NCBI RefSeq assembly: GCF_000004825.1
Contig: NW_008805071.1
Location: 682,001-746,000, forward strand
Length of the DNA stretch: 64,000 nt
Source of the DNA: Heterostelium album PN500
Lineage: Eukaryota; Evosea; Eumycetozoa; Acytosteliales; Acytosteliaceae
Direction: 5' to 3'
Shown here: positions 24,043 to 36,654 of the stretch, in pieces
Position numbering within the stretch: position 1 is the first letter of the stretch
Layout: the number at the start of each line of letters is the position of its first letter
Made by a program: the position numbers and the translations under genes
Notes under the pieces: generated by a model
Seen by the model: the letters and a program-made list of their open reading frames with translations, nothing else
What the model was told of the DNA's origin: nothing
Database searches by the model: none

Positions 24043-24974
24043 ACAATATATTCTAACAAAAACATGTTTATAAAAAACACAATAACTATAGGTTAAATAA
24101 AGGAATGACAGTTGAAGAATTTAAAAAGATATTCTTTTGGGAATATTCACATAGATTGATGGGTAGATTGATTGGTGTCGTTTTCTTCTTCCCATTCGTA
24201 TATTACTTGAAGAAGGGATATATCGATCGATCTTTGGGAAAGAAATTGACTGCCATCTTCTTGTTAGGTGGTGCTCAAGGTGCGTTGGGATGGTACATGG
24301 TCAAGTCGGGACTCGACGAGAAGCTGATTGTTGGCGAGGTTCCGCGTGTCAGCCAATACCGTCTGGCAGCACACTTGGGTTCCGCTTTCGTTATTTACTC
24401 ATCGCTGCTCTGGATCGGTCTGGATTTGGTGTCTCCGAAGCTTTCGGCACTGGTCAAGTCGCAGTTGGCGTCGGCGCCTGCAGCCAGCCAGCAACTGGCG
24501 CGCAAAGTCGGAAGATTCGCTACACCCGTTGCGGCACTGATTTTCATCACTGCAATGTCCGGTGCTTTCGTTGCCGGTTTGGATGCCGGTTTGATCTACA
24601 ATGAGTTCCCGTTGATGGGTGGCCAGTGGGTGCCAGAGGATCTGATCAATCCGCGCATCAAGCCCGCCTACAAGAACATGTTTGAGCACGATGTCACCGT
24701 GCAATTCCAACATCGTGTGCTGGCGACCGTCACCTACGCATCGATCTTGGGACTGACTGCACTTGCCTATCGTGGTCGTCGCGGACTCAGTCCACGCGCA
24801 CGTGCTGCCGCCAACACTCTGGCCGCAGTCGGAACTGCTCAAGTCATCCTGGGAATCTCTACATTACTGACCTTTGTTCCAACGCCGTTGGCAGCCACTC
24901 ATCAAGCTGGTTCTCTCACACTTCTTTCCGTTGCCATATGGTTACTTCATGAATTAAAGAAACTACCAAAATAA
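23300..24974 (+). CDS. cox15: Haem A synthase COX15, mitochondrial
   Basis: Two exons (23300-23931 and 24092-24974) encode 504 residues. Residues 1-~145 form a Ser/Asn-rich, Arg-containing leader expected to act as a mitochondrial targeting sequence. The rest is an eight-helix membrane protein of the COX15/CtaA family, which oxidises the C8 methyl of haem O to a formyl group to make haem A for cytochrome c oxidase in the inner membrane. Conserved features include [39 protein letters not shown] and ATHQAGS. These give the four His residues that ligate haem in the two helical bundles. The single intron holds a long CAA repeat. The second exon is notably G+C-rich compared with the leader. Confidence 0.95.
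23977..24042 (+). repeat. (CAA)n repeat inside the COX15 intron
   Basis: About 22 uninterrupted CAA triplets lie between the GT donor at 23932 and the AG acceptor at 24090-24091, so the repeat is not translated. A variant that included it would add poly-Gln, poly-Asn or poly-Thr. Confidence 0.9.
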
Positions 24975-25746
24975 ATAAATATAAAAAGATAATGATTTTG
25001 AAACCAAATCTCTCTCAGGAGTCAAATTTCTTTCAAAAAAGTGATACTTGTAAATTTGACATTTTGGTACTGCGGGAACGTAAACAGATTTCTCGCGAGC
25101 ACGGTAACTCAAGAGATGCTTTGAGAAACTGGTATGTGGTAAAAGATATAAATCAATATTATCTCACTTTTCCATTAGCTTTCATTAAAAGTTTGTTATT
25201 CTATTCTAACTCGAACAACAAACAATGAACTTCACTACATTTCTTGTCAATTTTCTAAAGAAATTTTTTTTTTCAACTATTTTTAGAAATATTTTAATTG
25301 ATGATTTCTTTGTCCAATTTTAGTAAGTGAAAAATAAAGATAAATTTTTTTGAAGTTGGATTTTTTGGCAAAAAAATACATATGTCATTAATCAGAGCAG
25401 TGAAGGTCACCACCACCAATATTTTAGTAATATTTTAACCAATTATTCTTTAAAGAAATTAATATGAGTGTTTGCATTGGTAGTAGTAACATTCTACTTA
25501 TATGAATATTTTTATATAATATTTAATTAAAACCTTAATGACTTCAATATTCGAAGATAATAATAATGTTAGTATGATAGTACAATGATGATAATGATGA
25601 TGGCGATAATGATGATTATGATGATGACAATTTAACAATTGTTAACATAAAATGAATGATTAAATGATATGATATACTAATACTAATATTGTTTTTGATC
25701 TTATATGATTATTTTTATTCATTCTTGATCGATTAATATATTATAG
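24975..25746. other. Intergenic region downstream of COX15
   Basis: The first 250 bp hold a 78-codon ATG frame (24992-25228) with locally higher G+C (around 25068-25110) but no family resemblance. The rest is A+T-rich with GATGAT triplets near 25585-25630. It serves as 3' flank of COX15 and promoter of the PHD gene. Confidence 0.45.
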
Positions 25747-28525
25747 ATGTCAACGAAACCAACAACGACAACTACGACTACCACTTCAACATCTTCATAT
25801 TCAGATAATAACAATGACAATTACAATTATAATCATAGTTACAATACAATAGATTATAATAGCTCTAATGGCGATAAAGATAAACACAAAGATAAACATA
25901 AAAGCAAAGATAAAGGCAAAGATAATGACAATGAAATGAAGATGAATAATGGTGATGCTCTGTCTTCTTACACTCAGAATCAATGTCGTAGTATTGTACC
26001 TGTAGATAATGAACATGATAACTATCATTTTGATCACCACTTTGGTAGCAGTGGCAGTGGCAGTGGTAATGGAATGAAAGATAGAGTACAAAATAATAGC
26101 TATTTCAATTTGCTTTATTTTAAACATTTACAATCTAGTGTAAGTGGTAGCAGTGGTAGTGGTAGTGTACCATTATCAGCATTAGCATTAGCACCAGCAG
26201 TAGCAACAACAACAACAACAACTACACCATTATCGTCACAAGAGGAAACAACAGATGAACTTCACTGCTATTGCAGACGACCAGAGTATGGATTCATGTT
26301 GTGCTGTGAGCGTTGTGGCATTTGGTTTCACGGTCCCTGTGTCGACCTCACCAGAGAGCAATCGCAACTTCTCGACGCATTCGTATGTCCACATTGCTCA
26401 TACGTCAGTCACATCACCATCTTCATCGAGGATTTTAAAGAGAATTCAGTGCAGAAAGCATACTATAGGAATTTAGCAAGTAAGTAGTTAACAACAACAA
26501 CAACAACAACAACAACCATATCTATGTATTCTAACATCAGAAGCAATAACAGACAATTTAGATAATATAAAGAGTATAGAATATACAGGAAGTGGATTGA
26601 ATAACATAACAAAGTCAACAACGTCAATAACAACACCTACAAAGAGAGCGGCGCCAGACGGAAGTGGGTTGGATAACATGTCGAGAACACCAAAGAAGCA
26701 GAAGGCAATCGTTGATGACAACAACAACAACGTGCTAAAGACACCACCCAAGGCGAAGAAGACACTTGGCGACTACCCAAGGACACCTACAAAGAGCAAC
26801 AGCAACAACAGCAACAGCGATATTCAGCTGAAGCATCCGAAAGACAAAACATCGAAATCACCTGCTGCAGCCAGCAAGAGAACGATAACCAACTATCCAA
26901 CACCCAAGAAGTTGCCTGTCAAGAGAAGAATATTCAGTAGTAGCGACGATAGTTACAGCGATGGCGACAGTAGTTATAGTGATATCAGTGGTTCAGATTA
27001 CTCTGAAAGTGACAGCGATAGTGATAGTGATAGCGACAGTGACAGTGACAGTGAAAGTGATGGAGATTTCAAGAAGAAAAAAGCTAAAAGTGGAATAACT
27101 AACAAAAACAATACAAAAAAGAATATCAACAAGTGTTAACAACACAACTCCAAAGAAAGCAACTCCAACCATGACAAACAACAAAAACCATAACAACAGC
27201 AACAGCAACAACAGCAGCAGCAGTATCAACAACAAAGATAAGAATAAGGTTAAGGATAAAGATAAGAATAGAAGTGTTAATATAGCATTGAAACTTAATA
27301 GGACAAAGTCATCTAGTTCATCATCATCAAGTTCATCTTCTTCTTCTTCATCCTCAAATAATTTGAATGATATTTTGAATGAGATGAAGACACCACCTCA
27401 GAAGGTTGGTGAAACCACTCCAACCAATAATAATGGCAATACACCGTCGACCTACAAGAGAAAGTGGCCATTCACTCAGCCAGAAATCATACCGACCCCG
27501 ACCGACGTTTTCAAGCCACGTGACAGAAGCGCCAAACACGCACCAAAGAAATCGTCAGAGGAGATCATGAAGCAGCTATCACTACTCAAGAATATCAAAG
27601 AGGATTCCAATGCGAGGAAGAAAGCAATCGAACAAGAAAGAGAGGAGCGTGCTAAACTATCAAAGAGTAGTAGTAGTGGTAGTCAAATCAACAAATCAAG
27701 TGAGAACTTAAATGTAAATAATAATAATAACAACAACAACCATAACGATGATAATGTATCAAGTGGAAATGCAGGTAGTGTTCAATCTAATAGTAATAAT
27801 AATAACAATAACAATAACAATAGTAACAATAATAACAATAGTAATAATAACAGCAATAACAATAGCAATAGCAATAGTCCACCACTTAAATCAAGTGTTT
27901 CCAATTTGCCAAATAGTTTAGACAATAGAGATCGTGTTAGACTTTTATTTTCCAATTCCTTATCTAAACCTTTTAGTAAGTGTTTGAAACTGAAATATAT
28001 TAATACAATAGAGATTGAAGAGTAATAATTGATTATTAATACAATTGTTTACTACTTTAGATAAAGAGTTTATTAAAGAGTTTAATGCAAGGCAACAGGA
28101 AAAGATTGATGCCGAATATCAGGTGTATTTAGCGGATATCAACGAGAAGAAAGAAAATCATGAAAAGCTAAAGCAAAGCATCGATAAACACAATGAACAT
28201 TTGATAAGAGAACACGAGGAATTGATTGCCAGTCTGCAGACTAGTTCTCAAACCATGCAAACACAAACAACAACCACTAATGTACAGCCACAACAACAAC
28301 AACAACAACCAGAACAACTAGAACAACCAGAACAACTAGAACAACCAGAACAACCAGAACAACAACAACAGAATTCAGATTTACAACAACAAACTTCTCA
28401 CATTCCAGATTGTCCTACTCCAAACGATAACAATAATAATATCAATCAACAAACAAATACAACACCGGTGATATCACCTCATTTATCACCAATTCCAAGT
28501 AGTGCTCCTACTCTAATTCCTCCTG

Positions 28526-28601
<76 letters not shown>

Positions 28602-31600
28602 GCAACAGCAACAACTGGTATCAAATGACGTTATGCCAATGGATATAACTCCACCATTACAGTCACAACCAATTTCACTTCAACAACAACAACATCCTCA
28701 GCCACTACAAGAAACACCACAACCACCTTCACAAACTGAAGAATCATATCAACAACCAACATCTGCAATTGCTGTTGGTAGTGTAATTCAACAACAACCA
28801 GATCAACAACAACAACAGCAACAGAATTCAGATTTACAACAAATCACTGAACCACATTCCATGGGTTGGCCATATACCAATCAAATTGATTCTGAAGTCA
28901 GGTTCAATCATGATATCTCAAATATTCCAACGATCAACGAAGCCATTTTGAATATTATGGGACAAAAGTACTTCTCTGATGATAACATGTCATTGAGTTC
29001 CTCCATTCAGGAGATGTTGCCAACCGAGTTTCAAATCACTACTGACCATATCTTTGGTGCATCAATATCTCCATTCCCAACATCAATGGATTTACAATCA
29101 TCTTATCCACCACAACAAGAACAAACACAAATACAACCACCAACACCAACACAAACACAAACACAAACACAACCACAACCAATGGAAACTCAACAAATTA
29201 CTACCCATGAACAACAACAACAACAACAACAAATACATGTAACTCCATTACCACCATCACCAGCACAAACACCACCTTCTCCTCCAACTCCACCCATTCC
29301 AAAACTGGTGTTGCTACCAATACCTCCATTGGAACTACCACTTTTCATACCGAAAACGAGATTGGTCACCGAAGATCCCAAGGAGATCAATGAATTGGCG
29401 AGGAAGATTGAAGATCAGCTGCATGTGTCGTTCCCACAAGACTATAAGAATAGAGCGAGAAGTCTGAGTTACAATCTCATTCACAATAATGAACTACGTG
29501 CAATAGTTTTGTGTTATGAGATCTCGGTGATCGAGTTGGTGTTCAAGTCGCCAGAGGAGTTGGCTCCAAAGGAACTACAGAGTCTGCGTGAAGACATCAT
29601 CAAAAAGTCGATCACAAGCATCGTTCTACCGGAGGACAATGCGGTCTACATGAAAAAGACAAAGAAAGGTGATATCATGCTTGAGAAGGTGAAGATCAAC
29701 GAGGATCTCAATCCGAGTGTCTCACTTGGTCCCGCTGCTTCCTCAGATGCTCCACCGAAACTGGACCGCTCCAATGAGATTTCCATTAGCTACAATATCT
29801 ACGATGATGCAGAGTATGAAAACTTCTCGTGGACCGATCACGAGAACAGTTTCGACAATGTTTACTCGCCACCAATCCCACCCGCCAAAGACAACAACAA
29901 CAACAACAACAACAACAGTCCCGGCGACAAGTCACCAGCTTTGCCAACGCCGGTCATCGAGAACATCCGTTTGAACTGCAACAAGTCCGCCAACAACAAA
30001 GAATACTTTAACAGCGGCTTCTACTACATCAATGGCGCCACCTCTTTCAAGGAGACGATCGACAATTTCCCGCGCGAGTTTGTCTTCCGCTCGTTCCTAC
30101 ATTTCGGCAGTTTCGCGTCGTTCATCGAAGACATCGACAAGAACTCCAGCTCGAGAGTGCGTGCCAGCTTCTTGTTGTTGCCAACCGAAGCTACCAAGTC
30201 GACCTATGACACCATCTACAAGACTCTGATGGCTCAGAAGCAAGTACTCGTTAACCATACCCCGATAAAGACACACGCTCCTGGCGAACCGTTTGCCGAC
30301 GAGCTGTTTATCGTTCCCAACCCGACAAAGTCACTGCTCAGTGTGCTTCAACACAAGCTGAAAGGTATGCCATTCAAAGACGATTCGATCTTTGAGAGAT
30401 CGCTCATCGGACTCCTTCTCATCAAGACCGAACCTCTCAGGGACAAGAAGAGCAATCAGGGAGCATCAACAACATCCTCTGGAAAAGCACGACCCAGTCT
30501 TTCGAGATCTTCTTCCTACGACAGCGGTGACTATGGTTGTAATAACTGGGACAATTCAGGCGATGAAAGTCCGCCAATCGTCAAAAAAGAAAGACAATCT
30601 CAATCGCGACTTTCACAATCAAGAGTTTCACAATCAAGAGAAAGACCGCACTCACAGGCAAGAGAAACACAACATTCTCCAATTAGAGAACCTGTATATG
30701 ATAATAATAGAGCTCCAGTATATCCAAATGAACAGACTACTAATGCTACTGCCGCTGCTACCAACTATCACAAACAACCACCACCACCACCACCACCACC
30801 ACAGGAACATAGCAGATACAATGATTATGATAATCATAATCGTTGGGATGAGAGAAGGACAGCAGAATATAATCAATGGCAACAATATCAAGCATCACAC
30901 TCACAACAACCATCTCACTCGCAATCTCGAGCATCGTACGATAGTAGTAGAGACAGCTGGAAGAGTGATAGCGCCGTTGCAGATAGCTGGCAGCCTGGAC
31001 CTCAAGAGAGTTCGACATGGCATCATGACAACCGTTCAGAGGAATACAGGAAATGGGAGGAGCGTAGACGTTGGGAGGAATGGGAGGAGCATAGGAAGCG
31101 AGAAGAATATCGTGAATGGGAAGAGCGTAAGCGTTGGGAGCAATGGGAAGAGCGAAAGAGATGGGAAGAACATAATAATTGGCAACAAAAACAACAACCA
31201 TCAACATCAACATCATCATTACCAGCATCTCAACAAGCAAAGGAAAGTGATGATAATAATACTATTACTTCGCCAGTGAAGAAACCTGTTGTTGCTGCTG
31301 CAACAGTTGAAGATAATAATCGTCAGTCTTGGAATGATTATTATAACAATCAGAGAAACAACAATGGTTGGTCACAACAACAACAACAACAACAACATCA
31401 ACAATCACATTATAACTCATGGCAACAACAATATCACCACTCTGATTATAATTATAATACATGGCAACAAAAACAACCACCACAACACGACAATAGACAA
31501 CAACAACCACCATATGATTCTTATCATAACAACAGGGATGGATATCAACATCAACATCATCATCATTACTACCAACAACCACCACCACCACCACCACAAC

Positions 31601-31635
31601 AACAACAAACACAGCAACATCATTATAGTCGATAA
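25747..31635 (+). CDS. PHD-TFS2M-SPOC transcription regulator (PHF3/DIDO/BYE1-like), frameshifted
   Basis: Exons are 25747-26479, 26541-27975 (interrupted) and 28061-31635, for about 1,900 residues. A PHD finger lies near residues 175-225 (CYCRRPEYGFMLCCERCGIWFHGPC, then CPHC) and would bind a histone H3 tail. A Ser/Asp repeat, Lys-rich basic blocks and poly-Gln follow. A TFIIS-central (TFS2M) domain starts around 29385 (NELARKIEDQL...NRARSLSYNL...SPEELAPKELQ). A SPOC-like domain spans about 29960-30430. The C-terminus has W-E-E-R/K-R repeats and His/Gln/Pro runs. This domain order is that of PHF3, DIDO1 and yeast Bye1, which bind RNA polymerase II. In exon 2 the frame shifts between 27099 and 27136: the first frame hits TAA at 27137 and the second opens after TAA at 27096. 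Dropping one base, for example in the A6 run 27115-27120, would restore continuity; no plausible intron does. Confidence 0.8.
28528..28615 (+). repeat. (CAA)n poly-Gln tract in coding sequence
   Basis: About 29 Gln codons, nearly all CAA with CAG interruptions at the 3' end, lie in the disordered region between PHD and TFS2M domains. Confidence 0.9.
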
Positions 31636-31685
31636 ATTGTAAATGTAACAACCAACCTCCAATCCATTATTTATTATTATTATTA

Positions 31686-32912
31686 TCATCTCAACATCTT
31701 TCTTAGTGCTATATAAGACTGCTTTACATTATCGGGATACTTTTCGATTTGTGAATAAACTGAAGAATTACAATATCTCAAAGTTGACTTTGGGTCTGTA
31801 TAGTTTGCCTATAATATATATATAATTGATGTATTAGTACTTTTGGTTTTTTTTTTTTTTTCCTTAAAGAATAGAATATGAATAATATATATTTATAACT
31901 TACAACAAAACCTGTTATATCACAATATTTCTTTGGTGGTATTAATGATGGTGAAACTTGAATATTTACATCTAGATAAAGAATGATTGTTAATATAATG
32001 TTTTTGTCTATGTTAGGGGGATGATGATGATTGATGATTGATGATGGCGATGAACTTACAAGTTGGAAAATTGGCAGGTAATAGATTATATTGTTCATTG
32101 GCCAATATTTGTTTGATGGGTTTCCATGTTTGTTTCTTTTTGTTGTCGATCACTGAGAATTCAAACGATGGATTCTTGAAAGGATGTACTAGATTTTGTA
32201 TTGGCACTGGTGATGCTGTAGAGCCTGTCTTTTGTGGTGAAACCTTCTTGTTACTACCTCCACCCTTTTTGAATCTACCGGATATAGGTGTCGATGGTTG
32301 TTGTTGTTTCTTCTTTGTTGTTGGTGTTTCATCATTACTTAGAATATCTACATCTACATCTTGATCTTCATCATCATCATTATCATTATCATTATTATCA
32401 TTATCATTATCATCATCATCATCATCTGACATCTTATTATTATTGTTGTTTGTTTTACTTGACTTTTTGGTGGTATTTTTAGTTGTTGATGTTGTAGGTT
32501 GTCTTCTTGAACTTAATGGTTTTGATTTACTTGGTGTACTATTATTATTATTTTTTGATGATGATGTAGTTGTGTTATGTATTTGTTTTACTTTCTTTTT
32601 GGGTGGTTCTGATTCTTCATCTTCTTCTACCACATCTTCCACCTCTACCTCTACTTCATTGTCGGAATCCTCTTGACTCGACGGTGTGTTTGAAGATGAT
32701 GAAACAGATGGCGTGCTACTTCTACTCTTCTTATCGGTCTCGTAGCTACTCGATGAAGACGATCCGTCGTCTGTCAACTCTGAATCTGAATAGACAGCTG
32801 CCTTTGGTTTCACCTTTGAAGAAGTACTAGCTCTAGAACTAGTATTTCTTTTGATACTAGTACTAGTATCAATCTCATCATCCTCTGAATCTGATAATAT
32901 TTTCTTTGGCAT
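31686..32912 (-). CDS. ino80c: INO80 complex subunit C / IES6 homolog (YL1-C domain)
   Basis: Three exons (32912-32060, 31971-31904, 31808-31686) give 347 residues. The first ~240 residues are a Ser/Lys/Asp-rich disordered extension with an acidic block (D/N repeats at ~180-200) and basic nuclear-localisation-like stretches (PPKKKVK). The last ~105 residues are the conserved part: HPFKNPSFEF, WKPIKQIL, PPKKYCDITGF and ANYTDPKSTLRY, the YL1 C-terminal domain of INO80C/Ies6. In yeast and animals this subunit pairs with Arp5 in the INO80 nucleosome remodeller. The N-terminal extension is much longer than the animal protein. Two small 3' exons carry half of the domain. The gene converges on the PHD-SPOC gene with a 50-bp gap. 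Confidence 0.9.
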
Positions 32913-33532
32913 TATATTATATATATATACACACAAAACAATTAATAAATTACTATAGAATAAATAAAATTAATTAAATTCAAAACAAATCAAATCAAAA
33001 CATGATCATCACATCAAATATTTTAAATTAAAATTTAATTTTTAAATTTGAAAAGTTAAGTTATCTTTAATGACTTATTATAACTAATTATAATAATATT
33101 ATATTTTTTTATTCTTTTTAAACTCAGATTATAATTATAATACCAACTGTTTAATTATTCTTATATAATGAGTATTTGATGAGAGTAACTTAAGTAAACA
33201 TAGTTAACCTGGACTGCTTGATGCAATCCTAGCGATTAGATGTAAGCAGTGTTGAGTCAAAGAAAGAAAAATTCAATTTTTTAAAAATACAATTAATTTT
33301 TTTGAAAATGTTAATTTTTTTTTTTCTCTAGAATCAAACCAAGTTGATAACTATGTTTACTCCAGTTGTATAGATCTCTAATTTGATGTTCTGCAATTAA
33401 TATTAATATCTATCTATCTATCAATCTATCTCTAGCTTTCTATTTTCAATTCTTTAACCTAGTTATATAATATATAGTTTTATATACATTTGTTTGTTTT
33501 CTATTCTTAATTTTATTTTATTTTTTTATAAG
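32913..33532. other. Divergent promoter region (INO80C / WDR48) with an inverted-repeat element
   Basis: This 620-bp A+T-rich spacer lies between divergent starts. Most is low-complexity, but 33193-33361 forms a distinct nested inverted repeat, listed separately. TATC repeats occur at 33410-33432, and T-rich DNA runs up to the WDR48 start. Confidence 0.55.
33193..33361. repeat. Nested inverted-repeat element (structured RNA or small transposon candidate)
   Basis: A 14-bp arm at 33193-33206 (AGTAAACATAGTTA) is matched exactly in inverse orientation at 33348-33361. Just inside the left arm, ACTGCTT at 33213-33219 pairs with AAGCAGT at 33244-33250 around a 24-base loop. This 45-bp core is much richer in G+C than its surroundings. 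The rest of the interior is A/T-rich with a T-run. The 169-bp unit could be a non-coding RNA closed by a terminal stem, a MITE with short terminal inverted repeats, or a cruciform-forming regulatory site. Confidence 0.45.
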
Positions 33533-36500
33533 ATGTTACATTATTCACCAAGTCCCGAAAAGTATAAACAACTTAAACAAGCAAAATTACTACAACAACA
33601 ACAACAGCAGCAACAACAAAGTAACGGTCAATCTTCTGCTGTACAAATACCAAACTCAGCAAACAACAATACATCATCAAACTCAAACCAGAATAGCTAT
33701 AGTAATTATAATCATTTGTATAAACAACAGCAATTACAATTACAATTACAACAACATCAGAATCAAAAAAATAACAATTTACATAATAATAATAATAATA
33801 ATAGTAATAATAATAATAATATAAATAATAGTACAATTAATAGTAATATAAATCATAATAATAGTAGTAATTTAACACATAATAATAGTGAAGATCATAT
33901 GAATTCACATACACTTTTACATAAACCAATTAGAAGTAAACCAGCAAGATATAAAGTGAGTTACTCGGTTGGTGATGTCCGAGGCGATAAACATTGTTTT
34001 GGTATCAACTCACTCGTATTTGATAATGAGAGTAGTCAACTCTACTCGGCTGGCAGAGATTCAACTGTGAAGCTGTGGAGCGTAGATCATCAAACCAATA
34101 GCGTACAACACAAACATTGCTTCGAAGGTCATAACGATTGGGTCAATGATATATTTATAAATCCAAAACAATCTATATGTAATTATCTAATTATCTCTAA
34201 ATCTCTAAATCTAAATCTAATCTAAATCTAATCTAAATCTTATATAAATCTTATCTAATTATCTAATCTTATTATTATGAACAATAACAACATCAAATAG
34301 TGGTTTCAGGATCATCTGATTCATCGATAAAAGTATGGAATACAAACAGTGGTGAATGTTTGAGAACAGAGAGAAGACATGAAGATTATGTTAAAGCATT
34401 GGCATATGCTCCGAATGCCAACTATTTCGCATCGTCAGGTTTGGATTCTCACATTGTTCTATGGGATCTTAATGTATTTACACCAACTGGAACATTGTCA
34501 AATGGAAATGGTGTTACATCATCAACAACAACAACTGCATCGACATCATTAAACAATGGATTATCAAATAACTATGTACCACAATTCAATATAGCGAGAG
34601 CAGGTGGTGATAATATATCGATATACAGCTTGGCGATAAACAATGAAGCGTCGTTGGTGTTGGCCGGTTCGACCGAGCGAACTATTAGAGCGTGGGATGT
34701 CGTCGGTGGCAAGAAGATATTCAAGTTGAAGGGACATACCGACAATGTTAGATCGATCATCATCTCGTCGGACAGCAGAAGATGTCTGTCTGCAAGTAGC
34801 GATGGATCGTTCCGACTCTGGGACATCGGTATGCAGCGATGCATACACAGCTTTGACGATATTCATACGGACTCGGTGTGGAGTCTGGCCGTGTCGCCGA
34901 CATTCTCTCACGTCTACTCCGGCGGACGTGACGGATTGATATACTCGACCGACCTCAAGACATTCCAGTCGACTCTTGTCTGCAAGGAAGCGAATCCAGT
35001 GCTCAAGATTGTGCATGACGAGCAGCGTCAATCGATATGGGTATCGACTACCGACTCGGAGATTAAGAATTGGTCGTTGAATGGCGCCACCAAAGAAAAG
35101 ATTGAACCACGCTTCATCGATGAGGACAAGGATGAGGAGAGTGTCAATAACATCTCTGCGATTCTCAATGCCAACGAACCGATTATGAAGATCGCTGGAC
35201 GTCCAGGAATGATAAAGCATCACATAATGAATAATCGAAGACATGTCCTCACCAAAGACACAAGCGACAATGTACAACTATGGGATATAACAAAGGGCGA
35301 GCTGATTGGTGACTATGGTAAAGTGGATTTCGATAAGCAGGTCAATGAATTGCAAGAGATCATCAGCATACCGAAATGGCTTTCCGTCGATACCAAGACG
35401 GGAAATATCAACATCACAATGGAACCACCCCATTGCTTTAGCGCCGATGCACATCTTTCGAACCTGGGTGTCACTCTCCAAGAGGGCGAGCCAGACGAAC
35501 TATATAACACAGGAGAACGAGTTCTAGCCTCACTGTTCTCTCATTTTGTAAAAGAGAAACATAATCGTCAAAACAATGTAAATAGTAATCAATATGATGG
35601 TGATACAGTGGATTCTGTAGAGGATGAACCACAACAACAAGCTGTACCATCGTCGACCAACAACAACAATAATAACGACTCTAATAGACAGAAAGTTGCT
35701 ATGAGTGGTGCACCACCATCGTCAACCAACAAGGCGCCTCCCAAGAGAATGATTTTCGAATTACCCAAGGATACATCCATTGTGATATTCGATGACAACA
35801 ATGTAAATAATAGTTTTAGAATCCGTTTGAGTGAATTCACTGGTTTGGAATCGGTCGATGTCATTCCGACTTGGGTGTACGATTGCCTCTTTGGTGGACC
35901 AACACAGAAGAAAGAGACCAAAGACATCTACTTTATGATGTCACCGAGCGATGAAAAGAATATATCTCCAATCGCCAAGGGCATCATCAAATTCAACCAG
36001 GCTCCTCACACCCAGATTAGGAAGCTCATTGGCCATATCTCGTGGAAACTGAAACTGTTGGAGCCAAACTCATTGGTAGAGGAATACATTGAGATGCTCT
36101 GTGACAACAAGGTGCTGTTGCCAACCTACACACTGTCTACGGTGAGAGCATTCTTTTGGAAGTCTGGTGATGACATTCAGTTGACGTATCGTGTGAAGCC
36201 TGCCTATGGAAATGAAAATGAACTACGTAAACTTGTAAAACTAAATCAAATCAAAAAGATCACTGTGACGACACCAACTATCACTGGATCAACACCATCA
36301 TCCGCGCCCGCCAATGGTGCCAACAAGTGTAATTCCAACGGCAACAGCAATTCAAAGAGCAACAGTAACTCTGCAAATTCCTCACCCTCATTGATTGGAC
36401 AACACACAATCGATCAAGACTACGTGATCAACGGAAAGAATAACAAATCATCTCCAATGATCTCTACAATCAGCAACGGTGCCAACGAACTGCCTAAAGA

Positions 36501-36570
36501 AGGAGCGATGCCACCCAGTCTTTCCATTTCATCCAGTCCCAAACCATCAATTTCAACAAACGAGTCGTAG
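33533..36570 (+). CDS. wdr48: WDR48/UAF1 homolog (WD40 activator of USP1-type deubiquitinases)
   Basis: Two exons (33533-34178, 34301-36570) encode 971 residues. A ~140-residue Gln/Asn-rich leader precedes a beta-propeller with clear WD repeats: INSLVF...STVKLWSVD, GHNDWVND, SDSSIKVWNT, HEDYVKALAY...HIVLWDL, TERTIRAWDV, GHTDNVRSI...GSFRLWDI and HTDSVWSL. The segment after the propeller (SADAHLSNLGVTLQEGEPDE near residue ~600) and the C-terminal region with DVIPTWVYDCLFG and a SUMO-like-domain stretch match the WDR48 C-terminal domain. In animals WDR48 binds and stimulates USP1, USP12 and USP46, acting in the Fanconi and other deubiquitination pathways. The C-terminus is longer than in animals because of Ser/Asn-rich runs. 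A short loop of poly-Thr/Ser interrupts the propeller at ~34510-34560. Confidence 0.9.
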
Positions 36571-36654
36571 ATTTTTTAGTATAAAAAAAACTTTTATAAA
36601 TTAAAGATTGTACAAACAAACAAAAAGATATAATTGTATATTTGTTAAACATTA

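Noticed and set aside
24992-25228. 78-codon ATG frame just after COX15
   Set aside because: It has no domain, its codon use changes along the length, and its end is ordinary low-complexity. A real small gene cannot be excluded, but there is no positive support.
27085-27140. A mini-intron (23-44 bp) to explain the PHD gene frame change
   Set aside because: All GT-AG pairs tried gave the wrong frame or an intron far shorter than the 60-130 bp seen elsewhere here.
28528-28615. CAA repeat considered as a CRISPR-like or satellite array
   Set aside because: It is a pure triplet run without spacers, inside a translated poly-Gln segment.
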